A stretch of DNA of 64,000 bases, taken from NCBI GenBank assembly GCA_942486035.1, contig CALNXK010000015.1, forward strand, positions 1,423,501-1,487,500. Direction: 5' to 3'. Below, piece after piece: positions 1 to 10,803 of this stretch. Each line of letters opens with the position of its first letter. Position 1 is the stretch's first letter. A program made the translations under genes and the position numbers. Under the pieces are notes generated by a model that made no database searches, had not been told where the DNA came from, and saw only the letters and a program-made list of their open reading frames with translations. Source of the stretch: Porites lobata. Taxonomy: Eukaryota; Cnidaria; Anthozoa; Scleractinia; Poritidae.

Positions 1-487
1 TTAGGCCAAGCGCCTAGCTTTTAGGTGTTGACCTAAACCTAGGCTCCATTTTCGCCACCGCTCTCTCGGGGAACTAATTTTTTCAACAGCGAAAATCTGG
101 CTTGTTGCCTGCTTGCTGGGGATTAATATTTGAGATTTTCAGGTGGTCGTGCCCTCGAAATACTAGCAACACGCAGAGATGTAAACACGTCGACGATAAA
201 CAACAATTCCATGTAACAATTCCCTGTTTTTCTTTGACGCTACGGCATCTTCCCACGCAATCTCGGTCAAGGCATTTCGGTGGCGTATCTGAGAAAAAAA
301 CTCGCTCGGACCACGTGACCCGAAACGCATCAGCCGCGCGGAATAATGAGGCCTACGGACAAGGCAACGATAGACAGTCGTTCTGTACAGTCCTTCGCTA
401 TCATTAGGCCGGGAACACTGGACACGGGAATTGTTTTACATTGGCCGTTTTCACACTAGAGCTAGAAATGGATTATCCATCTGAGAC

Positions 488-573
488 TAGCCTGTGTACA
501 GTCAACCCCTCCCCTACAGACACTCTTTCTCCCTTCCTCCTTCTGACGGGAGGGGGCTGCTGTACACAGGCTA
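488..573. mobile_element. Small MITE with TAGCCTGTGTACAG ends
   Basis: Perfect 14-bp inverted ends (TAGCCTGTGTACAG) enclose a pyrimidine-rich core of about 58 bp. The flanking 8-mers tctgagac and tctgaaat match at 6 of 8 positions, which would suit an old hAT-type insertion. It is nested in the 442-869 element. Confidence 0.6.
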
Positions 574-724
574 TCTGAAATGAATAATCCATCTTCAATT
601 AAAATGTCCGTCAAAATTGACGGAGAAAGCCAGGAGGATTGTTCTGATTCAAAATTAAAACCACTCCATTTTCAAATTAAGACGTATTACCTATCTGACG
701 CGAATTATCAAACGGATAACCCGT

Positions 725-822
725 TAGGCTCGATTTCCGCCGTCTCCCCGGTCCAGTCTTTGGATGAGCGCGGGCTCATTTTCCCGAACAGCAGCTGGTA
801 GTCTAGATGGTAATCGAGCCTA
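725..822. mobile_element. Mutator-like MITE, copy A, with 9-bp target duplication
   Basis: The ends TAGGCTCGAT/ATCGAGCCTA are inverted. The element is flanked by a perfect 9-bp direct repeat ATAACCCGT at 716-724 and 823-831. Its core closely resembles the element at 6046-6134, which has its own different 9-bp duplication. A 9-bp target duplication is typical of Mutator-like elements; that family call is inference. Confidence 0.85.
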
Positions 823-1215
823 ATAACCCGTCTCACCCGAATAATCCGCCTCTAGTGTGAAAACGGCCATTTCTGTTGTAAATGAATGTCCCGCCGAGGT
901 TGAGCGTTTTCGTTTCTGATTTGCTTTTTCACAAAAATTATTTTTAAATTGACTACAACGGACATTTGTATGCGTAAAATAATATTAGAAGTGGAATACT
1001 TCATAAAAAGTATGATCTATCAAATGTTAAATTTTTCAAAAGACTGGCTTAATTCATACCGAGATGATCCTAAGACCTTAATTTCGCTTTAAAGATACAA
1101 AAAATACAGTTTTTTTAATATTTAACTCCTTGAAACAAAAGGAATTAATTTTTAACTTTGCTGTTAATCGTAACTGGAAAAAATTAACCGATAGCCGTAA
1201 ACGACACAGCATTCC

Positions 1216-1401
1216 TATTTTGGTGTCACGCACTATGAAAACTCGGAAGTTCAAATTGCTGTGTTTTCGAAATGAAACATGCTACAGGAATAAAAACTTG
1301 TACAAAGATTTACTTTTTGTTTATCTTCAACCTAGTGTAAATAAGAATTCGTAAAACCTCGCTATTTTGACTTTACAATTTGATGACGCCACTATGAAAA
1401 C
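1216..1401 (+). repeat. Dispersed repeat, copy A (partner at 31192-31368)
   Basis: About 185 bp, starting at tattttggtgtcacgcact and ending near tttgatgacg, is repeated at 31192-31368 with scattered substitutions. No ends or coding frame are recognisable, so it is a fragment of an unclassified interspersed repeat. Confidence 0.7.
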
Positions 1402-1409
1402 CATGTCAT

Positions 1410-4400
1410 TTGTCATTTGATGAAGTTGTTTTCGCAAAAGGAGCCTTTTTAGACCATAAAAATGTCATTTTAATATAAAGCTGAAAATTTTCAAATTTCC
1501 ATGATTCGTTTGACGATGTTGTTTTTTCAAAAGGAGGCTTTTTAGGTGATAAAAATATCATTTCTCAATAGTCCAAAAATTCGCATTTTCAAAAAGGGTT
1601 AACCCATGATTATGGTAAAAAATTCCTAATATTTTTTGAGCCTATATTACTTTTCTGTAGAAAAGACCTTGGTTTTGTCGTTTGGTGATGTTATTTCTCA
1701 AAAGGATGCTTTTTAGACGATAAAAATGTCATTTTGCTATAGTCGAAAATTTTTCATATTTTTTTCAAAGGGGTTAAACCATGATTCTGTTTAAAAATTC
1801 CAAATATCCCTCGGGCGTTGTTTTCTGTACAAGAGATCTTGGTGTTGTCGTTTCATAATGTTGTTTTCTCAATAGGAGGCTTTTTGGACGATAAGAACGA
1901 CATTTATAATACTATATTTAAAAATTGGGCATATTTCCAAAGGGGTTAAACCATAATTCGGGTCAACAATTCCACGATAAAAATGTCATTTTACTAATAG
2001 TCGAAACATTTGCATATTTCTTCAAGAGGTTAACCTATGATTCTGGTCAAAAGTTCGAAATATCTTTTGAGCCTACTTTTCCCCAAAAAGACTTGAGTTT
2101 TCTCGTTTGATGATGTTGTTTTTTCAAAAGGAGGCTTTTTAGGCGATAAAGATGTCATTTTACTATAGTCGAAAAATTTACATATTTTTTAGACCATAAA
2201 AATGTCATTTCACTATTGGCAAAAAATGTGCATATTTCTAAAGCGGTTAAAACATGATTGTGTCAAAAATTCCAAATATTTTTCGACCCTACTTTTCTGT
2301 AAAAAAAAACTTTGGTTTTGTCGTTTTATGATGTTGCTTTCTCAAAAAGAGGCTTTTTGGACGATAAAAATGTCATTTTACTATAGTCGAAAGGGTTAAC
2401 CCATGATTCTTGTCAAAAATTCCAAATATCTTTCGAGCCCACCTTTCTGTAAAAGAGATCTTGGTATTATCGTTTCATGATTTTGTTTTCTCAAAAGGAG
2501 GTTTTTTAGGCGATAAAAATGTCATTTTTCAATAGTCCAAAAATTCGCATTTTCAAAAAGGGTTAACCCATGATTATGGTCAAAAATTCCTAACATTTTT
2601 TGAGCGTATCAGTATTACTTTTCTGTAAAAAAAAAGACCTTGGTTTTGTCGTATGGTGATGTTATTTTCTCAAAAGGATGCTTTTTAGAAGATAAAAATG
2701 TCATTTTGCTATAGTCGAAAATTTTTCATATTTTTTTCAAAGGGGTTAAACCATGATTCTGTTTAAAAGTTCCAAATATCCCTCGAGCGTTGTTTCTGTA
2801 CAAGAGATCTTGGTGTTGTCGTTTCATAATGTTGTTTTCTCAATGGGAGGCTTTTAAACGATAAAAATGTCATTTTTAAAACTATAGTTAAAAATTGGGC
2901 ATATTTCCAAAGGGGTTAAACCATAATTCGGGTCAAAAATTCCACGATAAAAATATCATTTTACTATAGTCGAAAAATTTACATATTTTTTAGACCATAA
3001 AAATGTCATTTTACCATAGGCGAAAAATGTGCATATTTCTAAATCGGTTAAACCATGACTCTGGTCAAAAATTCCAAATATTCAGTTCGAGCCTACGTTT
3101 CTGTAAACAAAACTTTGGTTTTGTCGTTTTATGATGTTGCTTTCTCAAAACGAGGCTTTTTACACGATAAAAATGTCATTTTACTATAGTCGAAAGGGTT
3201 AGCCCATGATTCTTGTCAAAAATTCCAAATATCTCTCGAGCCTACCTTTCTGTAAAAGAGATCTTGGTATTGTCGTTTCATGATTTTGTTTTCTCAAAGG
3301 AAGGCTTTTTATGCGATAAAAATGTCGTTTTTCAATAGTCCAAAAATTCGCATCTTCAAAAAGGGTTAACCCATGATTATGGTAAAAAATTCCAAATATT
3401 TTTTTGAGTCTTCTCTTCTGTAAAAGAGACATTGGTTTTGTCGTTTGGTGATGTTATTTTCTCAAAAGGAGGCTTCTTCGACGATAAAAATGTCATGTTA
3501 AACCATGATTCTGTTTAAAAATTCCAAATATCCCTCGAGCCTTGTTTTCTGTACAAGAGACCTTGGTGTTGTCTTTTCATGATGTTGTTTTCTCAATAGG
3601 AGGCTTTTTAGACGATAAAAATGTCATTTTACTATAGTTAAAAATTGGGCATATTTCCAAAGGGGTTAAACCATGATTCTTGTCAAAAATTCCAAATATT
3701 TCTAAAGCCTTGTTTTCTGTACAAGAGACCCTGGCGTTGTCGTTTGGTGACTTTGTTTTCTCAAAAGGAGGCTTTTTAGGCGATAAAAATGTCGATCATT
3801 TTACTATAGTTGAAAATTTAGCATATATTTCCAAAGGGGTTAAACTATGATGCTGGTCAAAAGTTCCAAATATCTCTCTAGCCTACTTTTCTGCAAAAAA
3901 AGACCTTTGTTTTTTCCATTGATGATGTTGTTTTCTTAAAAGGATGCTTTTTAGACGATAAAAATGTCATTTAAGTATTGCCGAAAAATTTGCATATATT
4001 CAATAAGAGATTAAGGTGGCTCGATACAGTTTTTTAGGACCAATATCTCCCAAGTTTAAGCGTAACAAATTAGCCATTAATTTTTAAACCGCTCAATAGA
4101 TTTTTTAGAACATTTACATTTTTGGAGAGCGCCCCCCTTATGTCAGCCTCTCGATACATACTAATCAAATCCTTCTTTCTTGCAATCGGCTGGAGCTATC
4201 TCCATGATCTTCCACACATGTTTTTAAAAAGATTGAAACTACTATGCGGTGAAATTGCATGTCAAAAGCGCTTCTTAGCTCTTCTCTTTTTACAGATAAC
4301 TTAACGGCCAAACATCAAGGTTGTCCATTTTTTTACTCATTTCTGACCATAAAAACTTCATCCCAAAATATCTCTTAAAAACGCTCATACAGATTGCGCT

Positions 4401-5515
4401 TTAACTTCACGTACATCGAGGCAGTTATTGGAGGAAAAAGCTCCCGTGAACGATTTTGGAAGAACAGTTCCCAGTGCCAAGAAATACTGCTGGAAGTAAA
4501 ATTGGTAATGGTGGCATGTCGTTGCTATGACAACTCAGATGTCACTGTAATCTTGATCATGACAAATTGTCATCTTTATCTAATACAACTGTGGTTGCAA
4601 TTTTTCTAAATCTTTGTTTATGCCTGACCTCCCAAGTTTGAGCATAAACTACGTCGCCTATTGACCCTGAATAACTGTATCGAGCCACCTTAAACTATGG
4701 TTCTGGTAAAAAAAACCTAACATTTTTTGAAGTTACTTTTCTGTAAAAGAGACCCTGGTTTTGTCGTTTCATTGTACTATTTCCTTAAAGGGAGGCTTTT
4801 TAGAAGTAAAAATGACATTTTACTATTGTCGAAAAATTTCCATATTTTCAAAGGGGTTAAGCCATGATTCTTGTAAAAAATTCGAAATATCTTTCGAGCT
4901 TTCTTTTCTGTAAAAGAGACCTTGGTTTTGTCGTTTGATGATGTTGTTTTCTCAAAAGGGAGGCTTTTTAGACGACAAAAACGTCATTTTAGTGTTGTTG
5001 AAAAATTTGCACAATTCCAAAGGGGTTGACTTACGATTCCGGTAAAAAATTCCAAACATCTTTTAAGCCTACGTTTCTGTGAAAGAGACCTTGGTTTTGT
5101 GGTTAGATGATTTAGTTTGCTCAAAAGGAGACTTTTGAGAGAACAAAAATGTCATTTTCCTATAGCCGAAAAATTTGCATATCTATGATTCTGGTAAAAA
5201 ATTCCAAATATTTTGAGCCTTTTTTTCTGTAAAAGAGACTTTGGTTTTATTGTTGGATGATGTTCTTGTTTTTAAAGAAGGTTTTTTAGACTAGTAAAAT
5301 TTCATTTTACTATAGTTGAAAGATTAGCATTTTTCCGAAGAGATTAACCCATGATTCTTTTCAAAAATTCCAGATATCTTTTGAGCCTACTTTTTTGTAA
5401 AGGAGACCTTGGTTTTGTCTTTCGATGATGTTCTTTTTTCAAAGGAAGTTTTTTAGACTAGTAAAATGTTATTTTACTATAGACGAAAAATTTGCATTTT
5501 TTTAATTGTTTTAAT
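1410..5515. repeat. Satellite array, roughly 170-bp monomer with higher-order periodicity
   Basis: Recurring blocks (GGCTTTTTAGACGATAAAAA, GTCATTTTACTATAGTCG, GGGGTTAAACCATGATTCTG) recur every 168-177 bp in many places. Marked variants recur at longer spacing: the variant with 'ttcaatagtccaaaaattcg' near 1560, 2530 and 3332, and the 'accataattcgggtca' variant near 1952 and 2923. This points to multi-monomer blocks of about 0.8-1.0 kb. The array is interrupted by a MITE at 4015-4689 and has deleted monomers, for example near 3500. Short open frames inside it are satellite artefacts. Confidence 0.9.
4015..4689. mobile_element. TTAA-flanked MITE inserted in the satellite
   Basis: Inverted ends GGTGGCTCGATACAGTT (17 bp) bound a 675-bp element. 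TTAA lies immediately outside each end (4011-4014 and 4690-4693), and joining the flanks restores a normal satellite monomer. TTAA targets are typical of piggyBac-type transposases; this copy encodes none. A similar segment (ctcccaagttt...) occurs near both ends in direct orientation. Confidence 0.85.
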
Positions 5516-6045
5516 TTAATTTTTTTTGCAAATTTTTTTAACAAAGACTAGTGAGCTGCGCAAAGGAAAACTTCTTGTAGTTGTAAGCTTTTTCGTTTAT
5601 TTCTCATCTGACGCGTTTCGTCTCTTACTGAGACTTCTTCAAGGAATAAATGCAACTAACAACTAACAACGTATAGCGTACATAACAGATTTTGTGCGTA
5701 GGTAAAATTTCCGATGGAAGTGATTAATAACTTAACTATGCTGCAAATAGAGGTTATAAGGAACGCTTTAATACATACGTTATTCCGTGTTGTTATTTTC
5801 TGGGGGGCCATATGATAAGCCCTAATCGTACTTCCTTTGAGTCATTTCCTCCCGCGAGCAATTAGAGGCTGAGCTTACATTTATGCTTTAGCGAAACGCG
5901 TGAGAGATTCTGGAAGCCCCTCCGGCTTTCCAGTTACCCAGTTGAATTGTACTTCCCTTATTCAGGGAGGTTAAATACAGTAACAGAAGTAAATGGCTTT
6001 CACGAAAATGCAAATCCCTCAACAGTAGAATGGTAGTGTTAAAAT

Positions 6046-6134
6046 TAGGCTCGATTTCCGCCGTCTACCGGGTCCGGTCTTTGATCCTAGAGTGCGGGCT
6101 AATTTTCCCGAACAGCGGCTGGTTATCGAGCCTA
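6046..6134. mobile_element. Mutator-like MITE, copy B, with 9-bp target duplication
   Basis: Same family as 725-822: TAGGCTCGAT/ATCGAGCCTA ends and a shared core (ttccgccgtct, attttcccgaacagc). It is flanked by a perfect but different 9-bp duplication, TGTTAAAAT, at 6037-6045 and 6135-6143. Two independent insertions with 9-bp duplications make the boundaries secure. Confidence 0.88.
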
Positions 6135-6347
6135 TGTTAAAATCTACATTAACTGTAGTCGTGCTAACATTAAGCGGGTCATCCAGAGACATTCACCAGA
6201 CTTAGACTTCATCGTCAGTTATACATGTACTGCTACTTTAGCACAAATATGTTAAATAGCATGTTTTATGGGAGCCATACGATTAGCACTAATAATCGTA
6301 TGGCCCCCAAAATATAAGAAAACGCCATAACATATGAATGACTGTAC

Positions 6348-6777
6348 AGGGGCACCCAACGAGAATATGGCTCAAAACCACTTAAAAATAGCATTGTTAA
6401 ACGTATTCAGGAGCCCATCAAATGATAGGCTCCTGACGTATTATAGTATTTAAACGGTAGATATAGGCATATTTTTATCCCCTAAAAATGTTTCATCTGT
6501 TCGGGTTTCCTAGCTGAAAGTCCAGAAATCCGAAAATTGTAGCGACCAAAACGTACTTTTTCGAAAATTTCAGCCAGAAAAAGGCTCCCGAAAATTCTAG
6601 GTGACCTTTTTAGGTTAAAAATCCGTTAAAAATGGGCAATTATACCATTTTTTAGGTGTTCGAAAATCCTGGGAGAGGGAGGCAAGCAAGAAATTTTACA
6701 ACAAATGTTCCGAAAATTCTAGATCTCAAATCGTCTTCCGAACAGATATTTTCCGAAAATTGACGTTGGGTGCCCCT
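6348..6777. mobile_element. hAT-like MITE (AGGGGCACCCAACG ends), copy A
   Basis: Inverted ends AGGGGCACCCAACG and CGTTGGGTGCCCCT. The flanking 8-mers GACTGTAC and GACTGTAT match at 7 of 8. The interior repeats 'ccgaaaattctag'-like motifs. A related element lies at 40868-41354. hAT assignment rests on the 8-bp duplication. Confidence 0.75.
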
Positions 6778-7026
6778 GACTGTATTAAGCGTTTCTTATA
6801 TAACGTCCGTTTGCAGCATAGTTAAGTTTATTATTCACTTCTATCGGAAGTTTTACTTACGCACGAAATGTGTTGTATATGCTGTACTTTGTTTTATTTA
6901 GTTGTATTCATTCCCTGAAGAAGTCTCAGTAAGAGACGAAACGCGTCGGAAATAAACAAAAAAGCTTACAACTACAAGAAGTCTTCCTTTGCGCAGCTCA
7001 CTCGTCTTCGTTAAAAAATTAAAAAA

Positions 7027-8322
7027 ATAAAATAAAATAAACTATTTTCTTTTCCAGTGAAACAAGAGCCGAAAAATGCGTCTGCTCCCCCTCGACAACG
7101 GTTTCAATAAGCACCGACGGCCCACGAAACACGTCGGCTACTTTGCTCATAGAAGTCGCCTACTTTTTTCCACAAAGAAGAAGTAACTAGTTTGAATAAT
7201 GTTGTAACCAAAAATCTGAATGAAACGTAATTATGACGTGTTTTCCCTAAAGGCCCACTGGTTTTACGTTATTCTTTAGCCATGTGAACGCTATATTTCG
7301 GTCAATTTTTCACAGTTTAAGCAGAATTTGTTTTCGTGTAAAAGTAGGTAATCTAGTTTTCACCGCTTGTTCATTGGTGGTAAGAATGGATTGTGTAACT
7401 GATAAATCGAAAGGTGAATGAAAGCCAATTTTTGTAGAATAAAACACACCCTCTTTTATCCTCAATTTAGTCCCCAGAACGCTGAAAATCGCATTTTAAG
7501 GCTTTGAAATTTCAAACTTTTCTGGGGAAGCACACCCCCAGACCTCCTCCCCCACCCTAGAAAAAGGGGACCAACGGTCCCTTGTTAATACAGTCGGTTA
7601 CTCTATTCAAACCTGCTGGCTATTTCAATTTTTATTGAAACCCCTGCTTAATACAATGTGTTAGTTTGCATATCTAATATAATGTCTTGATGATAAAGCA
7701 ACCATTCGTGATGGCGGCAAAAAAAAATTGAACATGTCCAGCAACCAAAGCTTCCTTAAAAAAAGATCCATAAAATTTACAGGGAAAATGGATGATGTTG
7801 GTAATGTCTTTTGGCATGCAACTCCTCAGAGTGTAACTGGATCTTTAATGAATCATAATGGCATGTAGCTCCCATGGTGCACGCACTATCCACAGATCCA
7901 TCCAAAAGCTGTTATTCAAAGGATGAATAACTGCTCAGTGTCTGTAATGTTATCTTTATTCCCTTGATCTTGTAGTATGTGTCATTTTGTTGTATAAAAT
8001 GCGTGTTGCTGCTCCAGGGTTTCCTCCACAAGATTCTGATATCCCTTTGATCCTTAATGTTTAAATCTAAATTCTCATTTTTGCCCCATGCAAATCCCCC
8101 ATAATACACTCTAGGTCTGCTTGCCTTAAATTCTGTATAACAGATTGTTTTTCAATGCTTTCAGGAATAAGGAGTCCTCCCTGGAGCATTCGACAACAAT
8201 AGTTTATACAAAAAAAGGGAAGGGTGGGGGGACAAACAGAATGCATTGTTGGGTATTCGAAAACTGAGAATACCTGTACACTTCTCATATAGAAAAAGGA
8301 ATGGGCAGAAGTTGTTAGGTTT
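7027..8322. other. Intergenic; no gene recognised
   Basis: AT-rich sequence with short homopolymers and C-rich stretches (for example 7530-7570). Only short, non-conserved open frames occur. I see no domain, RNA gene or clear element boundary here. Confidence 0.5.
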
Positions 8323-8652
8323 GGGCTTCCCATATGAAAGGGGCGGGGTGCAGATGTTAGCCGAAGTTTTGAATTAAACCCCTGAGACCAATCTGGGTGT
8401 GGCCCAACCTTTTTTGGACCCCTAAAAGAGACCATTTTAAAACACAGACAAAAAATACCAGGACTTCTAATGATGGCACAAACATCATCATCAAATACTT
8501 TTACCTATACATTGTTTTAACCCTAAAAGAGAACTTTACAGCTAAATATAATGGCGTTTTGCCCAAAACTCCCTAAGTGAGACCCAAATCCCGAAATTTA
8601 ACACCCCTAAGCGAGACAATGAACATCCCTGCCCCTTTCATATGGAAGTCCC
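8323..8652. mobile_element. Probable MITE with CATATGAAAGGGG inverted ends
   Basis: GGGCTTCCCATATGAAAGGGG near 8323 is inverted near 8625-8652 (CCCCTTTCATATGGAAGTCCC). Between them are repeated 'acccctaaa..gagac' motifs. No clear target-site duplication is visible, so the boundaries are approximate. Confidence 0.5.
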
Positions 8653-9080
8653 CCTCCTATTGGGAACCAGCCATAACGATTTAGAGCCAAGAGGAGGAGA
8701 CTTAAGGGCATTATCACCCTAGGAGATAATCCTGCAAATTTAACAACCTCTCCGAAAAGATATGGCAACAATAAATTAAGAAGAATTTAGATTTTCACAA
8801 TCTATAAGGAGTAATGGGATATGGCACAGTCATGAGTCCTCCAGTGGTGGCCCAAATGCTTCAATTGTCTCCACAACCAGAGATAAATGGTCGAGAAACG
8901 AGTTGGCACAAACTCTCAGTGTTTTGGCTTCAGAAGATGACATGGACCTGTTAAAAATTAGGAATAATTGAAGTTCTTTATTGTGTGCAACAAAGCAAGG
9001 GGTGAAAAGGGGACTTAACAATGAAATATTGAAATACAATAACATTTCAATTGATGAAAAGAGTAACTTATTAACACAGT

Positions 9081-9330
9081 GAAGGCAGGTTGTCTTCAAA
9101 ACAAAGACCCCAAGACCCCCAAGACCCACCCTGTCCGAATGACTCTGAACTTTATTGATTAGGGCTAGGAAACTGAGTGAATTAACCTTCAGTTCAGTTT
9201 GCCCAGTATAATGACCTAAATGGAACCTGATTCACTCAGTTTCCTAACCCTAATCAATAAAGTTCAGAGTCATTCGGATGGGGTGTTAGGAGGTCTTGGG
9301 GGTCTTTGTTTTCAAGACACCCGTGAAGGA
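9081..9330. repeat. Long inverted repeat (about 100-bp arms)
   Basis: The arm at 9081-9181 is the near-complement of 9230-9330, sharing 'tgactctgaactttattgat' and 'caaagaccc.caagaccccc'. The loop is about 48 bp. It could be a foldback element or an inverted duplication. The open frames running through it follow from the repeat and are not taken as genes. Confidence 0.8.
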
Positions 9331-9449
9331 ATGGTGAAATTCCTAGTAAAGGTCATTAGACCAGAAAGTAAAAAAAATTTCTCGAAAAAAATACATAATT
9401 TAATAAGAGCACGGTATCATCTCATTGAAATTTTTTTAAGTCTCTATTG

Positions 9450-9611
9450 GGACCAAGCATCGCTGGGTTCTCGTATACCGGTTAACGAAAATTGCGAGAC
9501 ATCGGTCAACCAAAAGACATCAAGTTATCCAGCTGTCACGCTATCTTTCGGTTGACCGATGTCACGCAATTTTCGTTAACCGGTGTACGAGGATCCAGCC
9601 CCAAGCTGGAA
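9450..9611. mobile_element. Hairpin MITE with TACCGGTTAACG arms
   Basis: Sequence around 9470-9512 (cgtataccggttaacgaaaa, then gacatcggtcaacc) is complemented at 9549-9591 with few mismatches. The weaker outer arms (ccaagcatcgctgg/ccagccccaagctgg) extend the fold. There is no coding potential. Confidence 0.6.
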
Positions 9612-10367
9612 ACGTCAAAATTAGGGCTTGGGGAGTTATCAAATCAACCAAAGCCACCAGATGGGACAAAGACGGGACTTCACAGCAAAGAGGGAATCAC
9701 ACCAAATTTTAATCAAACAAGGAAATACTCACGCTTTTAACACACTTCCCTCCACCACAAGTTCTTTCTTGACACCTCCACGCTTCGGCTCTGGATCAAC
9801 AGAGAGGGAATTGCACGCAATCTGCGCTTCAGTTTCCGTGCAAAAAGGCACAGATATTTCCCTAAAACATTTGATTACAAAAATGTTCAAAAGTACTCCA
9901 TCTAACGGTTTACTTAAAGGAGTAAATAACCTATAATCGACGAAATAACTTACAATTTCAAGTCCTTCAAGTCCGCCATCTTGGTATCTTGTACCGTGGG
10001 CTCATGACATACCAGCAAACAGACTGGGTCGACCACAGGGGACCCACAGGGGAGGGGAGGTTCGCGGGAAACGCAAAATACAAAGAACGGATATTTTATT
10101 TTTCAAGAGATTTCAGAACGAACGTACTTATAACTATAGTTAAGTGGTAGAGATGAAGGTAAGTAAAGCCTTTTTCTCAAATATTCACCGCTGAGTTTAA
10201 ATATAATTTAGTAATCTTGTTTATAAAAAGCTGATATTAGACATCACCAAACACAATGATTTAGACTGCCTTTTGATATACGTGTGTATAAGGCTTCACT
10301 CCTGTTTGATGAGAATAGTTATCAGACCACAAATGTTGTAGATCTCAATAAGTGGTCAGTCATTTGT

Positions 10368-10795
10368 CCAGGGGCCCCACTCACATGTTTTAATGACGGG
10401 GGGGTGCGAAGGATTTTTTTGGGTCTGAGATTTTGGCCAAAAGGGATTTTTTTGGGTCTATGAAAGATGCCGGGATTTTTTGGGTCGCGAAAACAACACA
10501 GGGATTTTTTGGGGGTATTGTATTTTTCATCAGCTCAAATCAACAATAACATAAGCGTAATTTATAGTTTTGTTTTTGACCAAAATCAAAGTTGAAGTTG
10601 GCATGTTTTAGCTTTCCAGAAGATAAATAATAAAATTTGCTGATGCAAAAACACTGAGGGATTTTTTTTGGTATGCTAAGAAAAGTAGGGATTTTTTGGG
10701 GTAGACAAATTCTGAAGTTGGGATTTTTTTGGGTATAAAATATGAACCTCTGTCGGACCCCCCAGTCATTAAAATATGTGAGTGGGGCGCCTGGG
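10368..10795. mobile_element. hAT-like MITE with internal 'gggattttttgggt' repeats
   Basis: The ends CCAGGGGCCCCACTCACAT and ATGTGAGTGGGGCGCCTGG are imperfect inverted repeats, continuing into ttttaatgac/gtcattaaaa. The flanks carry GTCATTTG on both sides (10359-10366 and 10796-10803), an 8-bp target duplication. The motif gggattttttgggt recurs roughly seven times inside. Confidence 0.75.
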
Positions 10796-10803
10796 GTCAT
10801 TTG

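Larger units (their letters stand above)
442..869. mobile_element. MITE with 20-bp perfect inverted ends, hosting two nested MITEs
   Basis: The ends are perfect 20-bp inverted repeats (TGGCCGTTTTCACACT... at 442-461 and its complement at 850-869). No convincing target-site duplication is visible. Two smaller inverted-repeat elements lie inside, at 488-573 and 725-822, so this element is older than both. There is no coding potential; it is a non-autonomous DNA transposon of unassigned superfamily. Confidence 0.75.
5531..7026. mobile_element. Element with about 245-bp inverted arms, containing nested MITEs
   Basis: The arms at about 5531-5775 and 6779-7026 are inverted copies. They share landmarks such as gtgagctgcgcaaaggaa, ttgtaagctttttcgtttat, cgtttcgtctcttactgaga and aacttaactatgctgcaaa. 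The interior carries a Mutator-like MITE (6046-6134), a hAT-like MITE (6348-6777) and a short hairpin around 6265-6325. No transposase frame is visible, so it is probably a non-autonomous foldback-type element. The exact outer ends are blurred by T/A-rich flanks. Confidence 0.75.

Noticed and set aside
3199..3432. Short open frames in the satellite array
   Set aside because: They repeat with the satellite period and simply translate the monomer.
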